A stretch of 64,000 nucleotides of DNA from Norana najaformis (taxonomy: Eukaryota; Annelida; Clitellata; Crassiclitellata; Hormogastridae). Below the pieces are notes generated by a model. That model was not told the origin of the DNA. It searched no databases and worked only from the letters and a program-made list of their open reading frames with translations. Numbering within the stretch: position 1 is the stretch's first letter; each line of letters starts with the position of its first letter. Location: the NCBI GenBank assembly GCA_964023275.1, contig OZ029915.1, positions 16,818,275 to 16,882,274 of the forward strand, written 5' to 3'. Positions 33,031 through 44,640 of this stretch are shown piece by piece. The translations under genes and the position numbers were made by a program.

Positions 33031-33979
33031 GCTCTTATTACCAGTGATAATAGTTTAAACTGAATAAACTATTATGGAATGACGTTGACAGTTTAGAGTG
33101 AAGAGTCTGATTTCATTTTAGTGCTAAATCAATCACATTGCTTTATTTATCAGAATCTCATATGTTCAAAATTGGGGCCTTTTTCGACATTTCTTATTCT
33201 TTTTTGATAATAATTATTTTGTTTTACATTTTTCTCTTTTTTAATGATTATATATCGGATAACAACTTCATTTATGGGGTCATGTGTCTTGTGTCTTGCC
33301 TAAAAGATAGCACACAAATGAACACTATATGAACCAATGTATAAAGTGCAAAACACATATAGAAAAGTATGAATGCAAGTATAGGATAGTCTGTGAAAAA
33401 CTTTAACATATACAAGCTGATTCACAATCCACTTCCTAGAAGAAATTATTACAAGCCAATTAAGGAAGTAGGCCTAGGTAGTAAATTAGTTAGTAATTCA
33501 GAAAATAAGTGTTAATGTTATGTCGTCACAGATTTTAAAAAAGCCCATAGAATAGATGTTGTTCCAAGGTAGGAGTTTTAAAAATTAATTTTAAAAAGAA
33601 GGGAGCATGCTTATTTTGAATTAGTTTTGCTTTGTTAGTTTTGCAAGACTCGTTGAATCTCACTGATTAGTTGTTTGGTGGTGATTATGGCTTGGGAGAT
33701 CTCAACAAATGTGAGAGGGATGACTGAAACTTCTTGATGCAGTGGCTGAAGCAGAAGTTGCCATGGAGAAAACCACTGGCTGCCTCTGTTGCTGAGACAA
33801 ATATGTCTGAAAGTCCTATAGTGCTGTGTCAGTTAACTGTAAGAAGAATTTTGTGTATCAGAAAGTCACAGTTGCTGCGAATATAGGGCAAAAGACTAAA
33901 GAATGAAATACTTGTATAGCTTTGCATGTACATAGTGGACATAGTCCCATTTGCTGGAATCGTCTTTCTCTTGAGAACT
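33031..33979. other. Receptor intron sequence without recognised feature
   Basis: AT-rich; no coding or repeat match. Confidence 0.4.
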
Positions 33980-34140
33980 GTGACTTGAGCTCCCCTACCT
34001 CCCCTTTCAGTGTTCCACAGGCACCTGAAGACTGCTGTTTAACATTGATTCTACTTGTGCAGGTCGGGAGTGCCTCTGATGATTTTATCCTCTAAGAGGT
34101 GCTTTATAAATCTCAAATTAGAATTACAATTACAAAATTA
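33980..34140 (+). mobile_element. LINE 3' end
   Basis: GGTGCTTTATAAATCTCAAA followed by AATTACAATTACAA matches, in the opposite orientation, the 3' ends at 9378 and 21607. Confidence 0.6.
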
Positions 34141-34748
34141 CAACTTAGGTGCAGAGTAGAAAAAGAAACATGTAAAGTAAATACAGGAAAAACATATGGT
34201 TAAGAAGTAAGATAACTGATTAAAAATTACTCTCTTTCAACGTCCATGTGTCTGTTTTACGGCGATTCCTGCTTGGCCGGAATAAATATTATTATTGACC
34301 AATGTGATACAGATTTCAGATTTTAAAGAAACACTTTTATTTTCACCTTTAAAATGTTATGAATTTGATATTTAAAGTAACCCATATCATAGCACAATTA
34401 TTTTGTTTTAGCTTTTGTGCCAGAAAGAATAAAATCCGAGAGCTCATTTATAGTCCTGCTCTTGCTGAAGTTTTTGTGTTGTCTTCAAAAATTCAACTTC
34501 TTTGGGAGGCTTTAAAATGCTTAATGATACACTGAAATCACCCAGTAGAAGTATTTTACTAGTTTACCTCGTACATGTAACTAACCTTTTACACTAGTTC
34601 ATTGTGCTCATGAGACTGGAAGGGAGGGATCAGGTAATATACGGAACCCATTCCAATTCTCGTTTATGATCAGCTGTCTGAATGTATTGGCCAGCCATGT
34701 CAAAATGCTACTGGACAGTTTGCATATGGGCTCCACCATATGTGAAGT

Positions 34749-34801
34749 CTAGCATTCAGCTAATAGACAAACAACATGCGAGATCTGAATAACTTAATGG
34801 G

Positions 34802-34851
<50 letters not shown>

Positions 34852-34892
34852 CCCATTAAGTTATATATATATATATATACATCCCCATTAAG

Positions 34893-34937
<45 letters not shown>

Positions 34938-35009
34938 CCCATTAAGTTATTCAGATCTCGCATGTTGTTTGTCTATTAGCTGAATGCTAGATCTGAATAA
35001 CTTAATGGG

Positions 35010-35069
<60 letters not shown>

Positions 35070-35100
35070 CCCATTAAGTTATTCAGATCTCGCATGTTGT
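34749..35100. repeat. Nested palindromes around AT repeats
   Basis: The sequence from CTAGCATTCAGCTAATAGAC to AATGGGGATGTA (34749-34807) is repeated as its exact reverse complement at 34933-34990, with AT tracts and two further ACATCCCCATTAAG units between them. A second palindrome follows: GATCTGAATAACTTAATGGG (34990-35010) against its reverse complement (about 35070-35090), around a 50-bp AT tract. Such arms could form cruciforms or long hairpins. An assembly artefact is possible. Confidence 0.85.
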
Positions 35101-35259
35101 TATATATATATATATATATATACAAACAAAATGTGAGATCTGAATAACTTAATGGGGATATATATATATATATATATATACAAAAAATGTGAGATCTGAA
35201 TAATTTAATGGGAATATATATATATAGACAAATAAAATGTGAAATCTTAATAACTTAAT

Positions 35260-35313
<54 letters not shown>

Positions 35314-35450
35314 TATTAATATATGTAGACATATATAGACAAACAAAATGTGAAATCTGAATAACTTAATGAGAATATATATATATATATATATCTATAT
35401 CTAGACAAACAAAATGTGAGATCTGAATAACTTAATGGGGATATATATAT
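35101..35450 (+). repeat. Five direct repeats with AT-tract spacers
   Basis: The unit ACAAACAAAATGTGAGATCT followed by GAATAACTTAATGGGGATAT occurs at about 35123, 35181, 35229, 35340 and 35405 with small changes, each followed by an AT run of different length. It is the same unit as in the palindromes at 34749-35100. The array ends 45 bases before receptor exon I. Confidence 0.85.
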
Positions 35451-35495
35451 TGTCAGTGCATAATGGTTATAAGTTTCTCGCTTTCATTCCTCCAG

Positions 35496-35639
35496 ACATC
35501 GTTCTCGAGTGCGGCCAGGACAGGAGCAAGACTTTCAATTACTGGTCAGCGAGACACAACAGAAGAGGCAGTGGACATTCAACCAGACATTCCGCCGAAT
35601 ATGTCTATGTCAACGGTAGGCTTGTTGAAGTTGTCCTGA
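35496..35639 (+). CDS. AMPA receptor exon I: cytoplasmic tail
   Basis: The exon follows a CATTCCTCCAG acceptor. Phase 0 is dictated by exon H, and this frame differs from the longest ORF in the interval. It reads TSFSSAARTGARLSITGQRD and continues with an acidic, proline-containing stretch. ARLSITG matches the conserved tail motif of AMPA receptors just after M4. Reading through gives a stop at 35637-35639; alternatively a donor ACG/GTAGGC at 35616 would splice to an exon not identified here. A LINE fragment starts about 60 bases further on. Confidence 0.78.
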   Translation, partial: TSFSSAARTGARLSITGQRDTTEEAVDIQPDIPPNMSMSTVGLLKLS

Positions 35640-35696
35640 TGGTAGATCTGTCTTACTTACAGTCGCACGACTCGTACTCCATCTGCCAAGTTCAGC

Positions 35697-36185
35697 CAGT
35701 GTGTCAGATCTGATGAGGCAGCAATTACATTGGCTGCCTTTTGCACAAAGAGTTGACTACAAACTAGCTATAATTGCCTACAAATGCCAGCATGGACTGG
35801 CTCCATCTTATCTATTCAGGATATGCATTCTGGTTGCGACAGTTCCTGGTTGATCCTGTTTACCAGTGCTTACCTGTGACTAATGGAAATCTTATAATTC
35901 CAGAGATTTACACTACGTTTGGCTCTCATGGGTTTTGTTACTCTTGGTCCACAGTGTGGAATGCCTTACTGACTAGTTTCAAAGATAACACTCTTCCAAT
36001 AAGTTCTAAAAAGAAGCTTAAAATTTATATGTTTAATAGGTCCGCCTAGATGTCTGTGCATTCCTATTGATCTACAAACCATGATATTACTCAATATTAC
36101 TCGGCAGGACTTTTTTACGGTTGTTGCATGCTTTGAGGCTGTTGTTAATTGCGCAAGTTATAAATGTCTGTTTAATAATAATTAA
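35697..36185 (+). mobile_element. CR1/L2-type LINE 3' fragment
   Basis: The + strand carries DYKLAIIAYKCQHGLAPSYL (one frame), then TFGSHGFCYSWSTVWNALLT and SKKKLKIYMFNRSA, the LINE ORF2 C-terminus with frameshifts. A short AATAATTAATAAT tail follows. It begins right after the last recognised receptor exon. Confidence 0.7.
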
Positions 36186-36429
36186 TAATAATAGATCTAT
36201 ATCAGCCCTAAGTGTGTTAAGCTTAAAGGCCTGTAATCGATTCACGTAATACCAGAGTTGTTGAGCTTTGACGTGTGAAGATTGGGGTCTGGCACATGGT
36301 GAGCACGAGCCTATGATTGGAGTCTGGGTGCAAGGTTCCTTGCCAATAGCCCCTGGCCAATAACCATAAAATTCATATATTCATGTGTGTGTATGCATGT
36401 ATTCGTGCGTGCGTGTCAATTTTGGGGTT

Positions 36430-37379
36430 ATTGGCCCAAGGGCAGTATGGGATCCGGACAAATCCCCACTTGACATTTCCCCCTGGACTTTTCCCCCAGT
36501 CATCTCCCCCTGGATTTCATCCCCTGGGCATTTCAAATAGGATAAAAACCCCTGGATATTCCCCCCCAGATGTCCACAAAATGTAAACAATTTCTATCTG
36601 TACAGACTTTTTTAGTGCTTTGATGTTTGGGGGTGGAAGTACAAACAATTTTTAGAAAAGACTTTTAATATAGCAACAAATTGAGTAAACAGTTTTTTAG
36701 AAAGGCTATTAATGCATTGATGCTAATATAGCAACAGATTGGGTAAACATCCCAATTTTATTAGACACTTACTTTATTTAACTGTTGAAATTTAATTGTT
36801 GAACAACCAAGCTTTTAATGCTTTGAGTCTTAATTAATTAATGTTTACTCACTTTGATGCTTAAAGTAAATGTTTGATAAAGTTTTGATATTTACTCAAT
36901 CTGTTGCTATATAATCTGCCATGAATTAAAGTAAATGTTTAATAAAGTTTTGATATTTACTTAATCTCTTGCTATATAATCTGCCATGAATTTGTTAAAA
37001 AAGCAGTTGAAAAAACCATAGAGATGGAGTTGGAAACTGTAGCTAGTATACGTTGAAAAAACAAAGTTATTTTAAACGGTTTTGTTTATGCTAAACAAAA
37101 GAAATTAGCAAATAACATAATTAGTTATGAGTGCGAACGTTGTAGAGGTGCAGGGACAAATTTAAGTGAGTGTAAAGCAAAGGTCAAATTAAATGAAGAT
37201 CTATCAGTTTTTAGTTACCCGCATGAACGCACTCATGCTGCTGATGTAATGTTTGTTGATATAAAATAAATGACTTGGAGGGGAAATGTCCAGGCGGTCT
37301 TTGCCCGGGAGAAAATCCATGGGAGATGGCGGGGGAATGTCCGGGGGAAATTACCCGGGGGATATCTCCGAGACTTGGG

Positions 37380-37383
<4 letters not shown>
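36430..37383 (+). mobile_element. MULE-like element with pyrimidine-rich inverted repeats and FLYWCH remnant
   Basis: The left end ATTGGCCCAAG and the right end in reverse complement ATTGCCCAAG open inverted repeats of about 110-150 bp. Both arms are built of spaced ATTTCCCCC(T)GGA-type blocks (36455-36575 and 37275-37376). Between them lies a FLYWCH-type zinc-finger remnant. FLYWCH domains are known companions of Mutator-like transposases. No target duplication is clear because the right flank is an AT repeat. Confidence 0.55.
37057..37269 (+). pseudogene. FLYWCH-type zinc-finger remnant
   Basis: Open frame from after TGA at 37054 to TAA at 37267, with no ATG at its start. It encodes KVILNGFVYAKQKK, then YECERC, then ECKAKVKL and HERTHAADV. 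This fits the FLYWCH layout: aromatic-rich start, Tyr-x-Cys-x-x-x-x, Cys-x-A-(R/K), then His-x-x-x-His. It has an 8-residue insert after YECERC. The first Leu-Tyr is replaced and the rest of any transposase is absent. Confidence 0.6.
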
Positions 37384-37413
<30 letters not shown>

Positions 37414-37461
37414 ATATATATAATATATATATATATAATATATATATAATATATATATATA
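37381..37461. repeat. AT repeat
   Basis: About 80 bp of AT with a few interruptions, abutting the right end of the MULE-like element. Confidence 0.9.
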
Positions 37462-40370
37462 TACATAGTGTATTTAAAACATCAAAGAAAGTACTGATGA
37501 AATTACTCCTAAAACATGAAATCAAGAATGTTCCTATATGGAAAAGTAACAAGTGCACACTAAAAGTGGGATTAGCGAAAATGAGTGAATTTACATAAAA
37601 AGGTATATACTTCGATGGTCACAATTAATGCATGGTTGTCCCTATACCGGCAATAATGTTTCATGCGGCCGTACTAAATACTCGGGGTTATTTGCCATAA
37701 ATCTGCCATATTTATACTTCAGTAACTTATGTTTTGTGTGGCAATTTGATCTTGTTTATGTAGTGGAGAGGACTGAAAATGTTAAATATAGAATTTTATT
37801 TGAACCCTGGATTGAATTAGAGAGATAAAATTTGTCAGTTCATAAAGTAGGGAATTGCATAACAGTAGATCTCAGCACTTAAAGAAATGAACCTCACATT
37901 AGTGCAAGCCCCACTGATAGGATATTTTTGAGGTGTGTGAATTGGTTGATGCATTGTGCATAAAAAAGCAACACCAAAATTAACATGATCAATTTGTATT
38001 TGCTTCTTTGTAGTATTCATATGCACCGGCTGCTCAACTTGTTGGAATTGATGGCTGTGGGGACAACAATATGCAAACACAAGTTTGACAATTATTTTGA
38101 AATTATCCTACAGAATTTTAGTCTATCTCTAATAGTATAAGATGTTGTCGTCTCAACCATCTCTAAGATGGCAACTTTGTTCAATTTGTCAACCTTCAAC
38201 GACTCGGTGATAAACTTTGTTATAATGGAAAATAACGCGTTGATCTCGGGTTTTCGCTCAAAGTTGTCGCCCTAAAAGTATTGGTCTACAACAGGAAAGG
38301 GTGATGGTAAATAATTAGTACACAGAGCACTGCACCATTAGGTCATTTTGTCAGTATAGGGAAACACAATTCTTGTCCATTCTCTACCAAGAACAGAGTA
38401 AGCCAAATTTGAAAGCCAGAAATGTTACGAGAAATGACGCAGAATGAAAGATAAACGATTTGAAACATGTGTAATGCACACTTAGCTGTGAGTCAAAGCA
38501 GCAAACAGCAACTTTGCTTCAAACAGTTAATGATTTAAGTTGATGGACTAAATGGTGACTGCACAAAATCATTGTCTTGAGATTTTTTGAAGCTTGAACA
38601 TAATGGGCAATGCTTTGACTAGCTTGCCTCAGAAAACTAAAAAACAAATCATCTTAGGCCTACTTGCAAAAGACCATTATTCACCAGTAGTTTGAAATAA
38701 ATTATATCATTAGGTAAATTTACATTGGCTCCTGAAATTGCATGAAGAAATTGTTTAAGCCTATCAAGAGGCAGTCTTAGGGTGACTTCCACAAATGGAA
38801 AAACGAGTTATTTGCAACAGCAACTGAACAACATTAAACACGTCTAAAGTAGGTTAATTGGTCTAAAATAGGCTAATTGATATAAAATAGGCTAATTCAT
38901 CGTCATGGTGAAAACTCTTAGCTGTTTGCATATTAACTTTCATGCTAGGAAAGTTCTGAACAAACACTGCCACAAACTTGCACTTGTAGGAATGAAATTT
39001 TGAAAATCAATTTAACCTTATTATTACATATAGTTGCTTTACTGTTTTCATTGTGTCTGGCAGAAAATGCTACAGGAATCTAATAAGGGAACTTTGATGC
39101 TATAATTAACATTACAGTTCTGCCCAACAAGAAATTATGTCTAGAAATTAAACAGTAGGTTTGAAATAAAAAGAAGTTCCGTGAAAATTCTCAATTCTTA
39201 ATTCACAAGACCTTCTGGAAAAGTTCATAGGACACGGATATAAAACTCTAAAAGAGCCTCGCGCTAATCTGTGAGAGCTTGAGGATGACGGCAAGGATTT
39301 TACTTAGACAAATTCTACACCTAAGATGTCTGTTTCTGTAGGTAGCATATCTAATTCAAAAGAGATCCTGTGCAAACTTCCTTCCTAATGGAAATAATTC
39401 ATTTCCTTTAAGAAGACATTATTTCCATTAAGAAGAAAGTTTGCACAAGAGCTTTATTTAATTATATAAGCTACTTACACAAAGAGACGTCATAAAAGCT
39501 GCACAATAGGTGATTTGAAACAATGCACCCTTTTATCGTTGTGTATCAGGGTTTGATGTACTGTGCATTAATCTCACCCATCCGAATAATTTCTTCATTT
39601 TATCGATTTGCATTTTGGATTGCAGAAAATTTGATGTAGGCTGACATCTAATCCTGAAAGCATAGAGGTGGCATCCAAACACAATTGCATATTGTAGGTC
39701 TATCAGAAGTTACATTACTGGATCATTCAGCATGCATATCGCAATTCAGATATCCCCAGTAAATTGCTGGAGAATTTCAAAATTATTATCAACATAACAC
39801 ATGTATTTAAATATGCTTCTACTTTGCATATTCATTCCGTGACTGTTTTTAGTTTAAGCATTAGTTATCGCTTTGCAGTTGATACCTTGACATGAAATTG
39901 TTGTTATGTTAATATAATAAAATAATTACTGTTAACTGTAAACAGCATGATGAATGTGAATGTGAATCAGCCAGTTTGATGTGCTGATTATCAAAGTATA
40001 ATTTTCATTCTGCTGTTTGTTTAAATAATCACCATTTCCATACCATTCAAGACTTGCTCAATAACTGTTTATTCTTGCTTCATGATGTCGTTTTATAGGA
40101 AATAATCTTTAAAATAATCTTAACATTGTGTGCATGTACTCAATTATTGTGTGTATATTTAGGAACTTCTTTCTATGAAAAACAGGCCTATATGCGCATC
40201 ATTACTTAATGCAGCAATATTCTTTTCTGTAACATTTTTTTCTTAATAAAATTTGACTCATTTTCTCAGCCTTACTGTATAAATCTATCGTAAATTTCAT
40301 TAATGCGTTGCATTTGCTTTTCGTTTAACAGACTTTGAGTGAAGAAAACGGCAAATTGTCTGCCACCACG
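37462..40370. other. AT-rich stretch with no recognised feature
   Basis: Almost 3 kb with only short open frames, no repeat family that I recognise, and no splice-bounded coding. It lies downstream of the last recognised receptor exon and could be 3' UTR, intron or intergenic. Confidence 0.45.
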
Positions 40371-40377
40371 CACACCC

Positions 40378-40460
40378 ATTATGGGTATGCATGGTGGTAG
40401 ACAGCTAATGTATTTGCTGCTCATGTCTAAGTCCTGGGTTCAAATTCCAATGTCAAATTG
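40378..40460 (+). repeat. tRNA-derived SINE-like sequence
   Basis: GTGGTAGACAGCTAATG resembles an A box and CTGGGTTCAAATTCC a B box, spaced as in tRNA-derived SINEs. The fold is too diverged for a functional tRNA. Confidence 0.4.
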
Positions 40461-40770
40461 ACACGGTCATTGAGCCATGTAAGGAAAGTATGTCTGGTTG
40501 TTAGATTGCAACTGTTTTAGCCAGAAGTTTCTTTGTCCATTGCTGAAATACAACTCTGACAACTACTGTTGAAAAAATCATGTAATATTATTTTATATTT
40601 ATATTAGCCAGTTTATTGAACACAGTACTAAACTGGCTAAGAAAAATATACAAATGATATTCTATTTACTCGTTTATTAAATACTTTTCCAACAGTAGTG
40701 GTGAGAGTTGTAGTTTGACAACGGACAAAGGCTCTTTTAGGAGCAGGGGCATCCGGGTGCATGTAGTGGG

Positions 40771-41460
40771 TTGGAGCAGTTCACTGATCTAGACTATGCT
40801 CATGACATGGGTCTTGCCGAAATACTGGAAGTCCTGGTTCTGTCTGTGGAGGTAATGGAATACGTACAGCTGGCAGGTAACCAGAAGGAGCTGGTTCATG
40901 GGTTCCCCTATCTCGGTTCTCACACTGAGGCCAGCGGTGGTAGCGGACCTGAGATACGGTGGCATGTGGACATTGACAGGAACCTACAATGAAAGAGATC
41001 TGAAGTAATAGCAACCGGCTGATTAGCAAATTTAGCCTTTTCAGGGCAAACATACTGCTTGTCCTCCTGCATGGAGACGAGACCTGGACACTAACCAAGG
41101 AAGTGGGCCGAAGCTCGAAGCCTTTTAACAGTGGTACCTTAGGAGAATGCTGTACAGTCATGTCACCAGTGCAGAGGTCTATCAACACATGATGCACACT
41201 GAATGTTGGAGATGATCCAAACAGTAAGACTCCAGCTATTTGGACACATCGCAAGTTGTGACAGCAACCAGGACCTTGCCAAAAGTCTATGAGATATGAT
41301 ATCCAGCCTCCCAAGAGGTTGGAAGAGACCAGCTGGACACCCTCGCCCCACAATGGACACAAGAGTGGTGGATCTGACATGCACCCTCTGTGTTTTGAAC
41401 TACATACGGCCTGGAGATGAGCCAAGACTAGAGACGGCTGGCAACATGTTGGGGAAACAG
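40771..41460 (+). mobile_element. RTE/CR1-like LINE reverse transcriptase fragment
   Basis: The + strand carries FTDLDYAHDMGLAEI (a decayed Y-A-D-D box), then GFPYLGSHTEASGGSGPEIR. After frame changes come LQLFGHIASCDSNQDLAKSL and PRGWKRPAGHPRPTMDTRVV, the known end of these RTs (GH-x-x-R ... R-x-x-G-R-P). It is decayed. Confidence 0.75.
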
Positions 41461-41696
41461 CAGTGCTTCAGAAAGGGGCATGCCACAGATGATGACAATG
41501 ATGAATTAACATTACAAGATTACAGTAATTGTCAGATCATTAAATTTGGCAATAAAGGGTGAACCTAAATAAACAAACTGTTAACCTTTCTGGGCGTGAT
41601 CCTTACGCAATTTTCCTAACATCCTAGTGAAATGTTCATATATACCAGAATCAAAGTTGAAATAACTGCTAAAAACAACTGGTAACAGGTTGTGTT

Positions 41697-42079
41697 CTTC
41701 TTCTTCCTTCTGGCTGGAATTAATCCCTCCTAGGAGAGGAGTCAGCCACACAAATCCTTCTTTTCCATTTGTTTCTGTCTTCAGTATCTTCTTTCTTCAA
41801 TCTGAGGAGCTTTAGGTTTTGCTGAATCATGTCTCCCCATCTCTTCTTTTGTCGTCCATGACTGCAGCGTCTGTAAACCTCTGCTGTCATAATTCTTTTA
41901 ATGCAGTTCTCCTCCCTCCTCATCACATGACCATACCATCTCAACCTGGCTTCTTGTACCTTGTCAGATATGCATGTACATGCTACTTCCAATTTCTGTC
42001 TGATATACTCATTCCTTTTCCTGTCTTTCAGTGAGATTCCAAGTCTCCATCGCAGCATTCTATATACTGCTATCAACAC
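41697..42079 (-). mobile_element. RTE-like LINE 3' end with 13-bp target duplication and inverted flank
   Basis: The minus strand carries MLRWRLGISLKDRKRNEYIR, KVQEARLRWYGHVMRREENC and GRQKKRWGDMIQQ, an RTE-type C-terminus. AACAGGTTGTGTT occurs at 41684-41696 and 42080-42092 as a target-site duplication. Between the LINE 5' end and the right duplication lie 19 bases (42061-42079) that are the reverse complement of the right flank. Confidence 0.88.
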
Positions 42080-42106
42080 AACAGGTTGTGTTGATAGCAG
42101 TATATA
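42061..42106. repeat. Perfect 22-bp-arm palindrome
   Basis: Arms of 22 bp (42061-42082 and 42085-42106) are exact reverse complements around a 2-base centre (AG). It arises where the LINE insertion carries an inverted copy of its own target flank. Confidence 0.95.
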
Positions 42107-42373
42107 ATTAACAGACTTAGCTGTAGTTTATTGCAACATTAAAATGCAAAATATTCAGGCTGTGGAACATTTGCTTTTGCTACTACAAGATGGCAATTTA
42201 CAAGTGATTCAAATGGCTCGTGTTGCAATATATTAGTTGCTTTAAAACATGAACAATAATTAATTTGACGCTGTAGCATTGCTGCAATATGAGATATGTG
42301 GTTTCCAAGACTCGTAGGATTTTGACCCAGCTTCTCCAACTGATTACTCTGTTTTGCTACTGCCTAACTTGAA

Positions 42374-42540
42374 ATGACCATCAACTGATGCCTTGTGTGT
42401 CACGTGTCATGATTACATCGCTATAGCAGTCATCAGATTAGATTAGATTAGACTGTAATTGTAATAGCACATTTGTTTAACACCTCTTCAAAAGAAACTC
42501 CTCATTAAATGAGCTATACAGTCTAATTAGTATATGCTGC
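42374..42540. mobile_element. Two LINE 3' ends tail to tail
   Basis: ACCATCAACTGATGCC to ATCGCTATAGCAGTCATC with a GATTAGATTAGATTAG tail is a + strand LINE end (compare 28640-28700). It is followed by TGTAATTGTAATAGCACATT, the start of a minus-strand LINE end. Confidence 0.55.
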
Positions 42541-43009
42541 ACTAGAGTGACAAACAGCACATCATACCCATAATTTTCTAAATGTTTAATATGATTTATA
42601 TGGTTCTTCCGGGTAAGATCCTGATCAACAGAAATTTAGAACATGCCTATTTCATTACAGGTTTACCATCTGAACCAAGTTCCAAGTTATAACTGGGAAT
42701 TGTTTTTCAATGGAATTGGTACAACATGAAACTATATGTATTCAAATTAAGGAATAATTTATTGGATTTGAACCAGTATGAGACTATTATCGGCTCTCCA
42801 ATCACTAATAAAGTCTTGTGACAGAGAAGATCAGCAGTCTGAAGTTGAGAATGAACCAACTGCTGCTCAAAAAGGAAAGAGCAATAAAAAATTGTGGGCA
42901 CTTGAAGTTGGAAGCTAAATCATAATTGTAAACTTGATAAAATGCATGAAGGTATTAACTTAAATGAACTTAAGAAAAATGCTGATGGAAAGTGTGCTAA
43001 GAAGAAATA
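42541..43009. other. No recognised feature
   Basis: AT-rich; possible continuation of flanking LINE fragments, but no motif supports it. Confidence 0.35.
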
Positions 43010-43480
43010 GAACCTATGTCAAATTGGGAAATGTAAGGTATGCAATAAACATTACAGAGAGAACTCTGCAACCTTAACAATGCCCTATTCAGTCCCAAAA
43101 GGATCAGAGTGCGTGACATATGCTGCAAGTACAAAACAGCAATCTTGATGACGATGATGAATATAAGACACACGGCTAGTTCCAAGAATTTGCTGGAATT
43201 GATAAAACAATGGATAATGACAATATGGATCATGTGCACATTATGCATTTTTCGGGAATATTGCACGTGCTCCTGAAGACCAACACCACCAGAAAGCCAT
43301 GTGGACTGCAATGAACAAGCCCCTGAAAGATTGGAAAATTCCACGCAGTCGACCAAAGACCTCATGCACTAGAGTCGTGAAGAAGGATTTGACGTACTGC
43401 TCTGAATATTGGCCTTCAAACAGCATGGAAGAAGGTGCAAGACATAACAGCATGGCATCGCATCAGTGACAGGGCTAACT
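43010..43480 (+). mobile_element. RTE-like LINE C-terminal fragment
   Basis: Across frames the + strand carries the late LINE blocks APEDQHHQKAMWTAMNKPLK, RSRPKTSCTRVV, then LNIGLQTAWKKVQDITAWHR and ISDRA. It is the same type as 40771-41460, with several frameshifts. Confidence 0.55.
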
Positions 43481-44071
43481 GAGCTAATTTTGCCACCACA
43501 GAAAGAGAAAATCATGCATGCGCTGAGTACCAAAATTCGTCAGAATCATTTTTCATCTAAACTGACTGCATATTTTAATGGATTGTCGAAGCAGTTGTAT
43601 TTTCTAAGATCAGTGCTGATAACTTAATCAATCACAATGATGTGAAGATCCCTGTTGCAGGCGGCCTATCTGGAGTTTCAAATTTTCAGTCTTTATCACA
43701 CATCTTTGTAGATAGAAACAAAATCTGAAAACAAAACAACAACATAACAAACTACTAATTGGCTCATTAAAATGAATAATGATGTTTTACCAGCCATACT
43801 CCAGTGATAAAAGCTGGCATCACACCATATCACTATTGTAGTTTATATGAGATGTGCCTACGTTTAACAGTCTTTCTGAATGATTTATCAACCCAGATAG
43901 TTTCACTAAACACATATACCCGCTAACTGGCTGGCATTTTCTGTTAAGTTCGGATCTGGTGTATAATAACTTTATATTGCGGTTTTAGTTCAAATTATTC
44001 CAATATTTTTGTGTTTTCAGTCACTCTAAGTTTCCAGAGTTACCGTAGGTCAAGAGTTTCCTGCAGTATTT
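43481..44071. other. No recognised feature
   Basis: Short open frames only; no match recognised. Confidence 0.35.
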
Positions 44072-44640
44072 ATGCAGTTTTGGATGATTTTAAGAGCTAT
44101 ACCATTGTCTTCGGCCACGATGGTCCATGGGCTAGACTATTGTAAGGAACTGTCCATGTATTGTACATGTGAAACATATAGGCATGGCTGTTTAGACAAC
44201 GCTAAATCTGATGACACATGCTGCTTGCAACCGCACAATAACAGATTCGGTTCTGCTATGGTAATCGAGTCTTCAAGTCGGTTGCTTGTTGTGGAAAGGT
44301 TCTTGTTGGTCGGTGCTCTACGAATTCGTCAAACAGCATGAGGGAGTGTTGGAACCTCTGGATGTGCAAAGCACAGTGTTCTTGGAATGATCATTCACTG
44401 AGCAAAACCTTATGTTACGAGCGCTACAGATCAAGTTGCCCAGAAGGATCAGAAAGATCAGGAGTTGACACAGTTGATACTGACTCAATATTTGTTTGTC
44501 ACAAAGCATACAACCCAGAGAACTGCCTGACGTGCAAGGATGGTTACTCTTGTTGTGTAAGTCAAAAGGAAAGGTTGTGTGCAAACAGTGGTTTTAGAGG
44601 GATGACTGGTATCTTTCAAAGCAGAAGTAACTGTGTTTGA
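44072..44640 (+). pseudogene. Unrecognised cysteine-rich open frames
   Basis: Two overlapping + strand frames (44072-44341 and 44338-44640) are unusually Cys-rich. The first has YCKELSMYCTCETYRHGC and DDTCCLQ. The second has CWNLWMCKAQCSW, LCYERYRSSCPEGSE and ENCLTCKDGYSCCVSQKERL. They could be one reading frame broken by a frameshift, or two exons. I do not recognise the family and give no function. Confidence 0.3.

Noticed and set aside
35101-35450. CRISPR-like array (regular direct repeats)
   Set aside because: The spacers are AT repeats, the unit also occurs inverted, and the genome is eukaryotic.
35435-35713. 92-codon + strand ORF over the receptor tail exon
   Set aside because: It is in the wrong frame. 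The frame set by exon H and the ARLSITG motif explains the interval.
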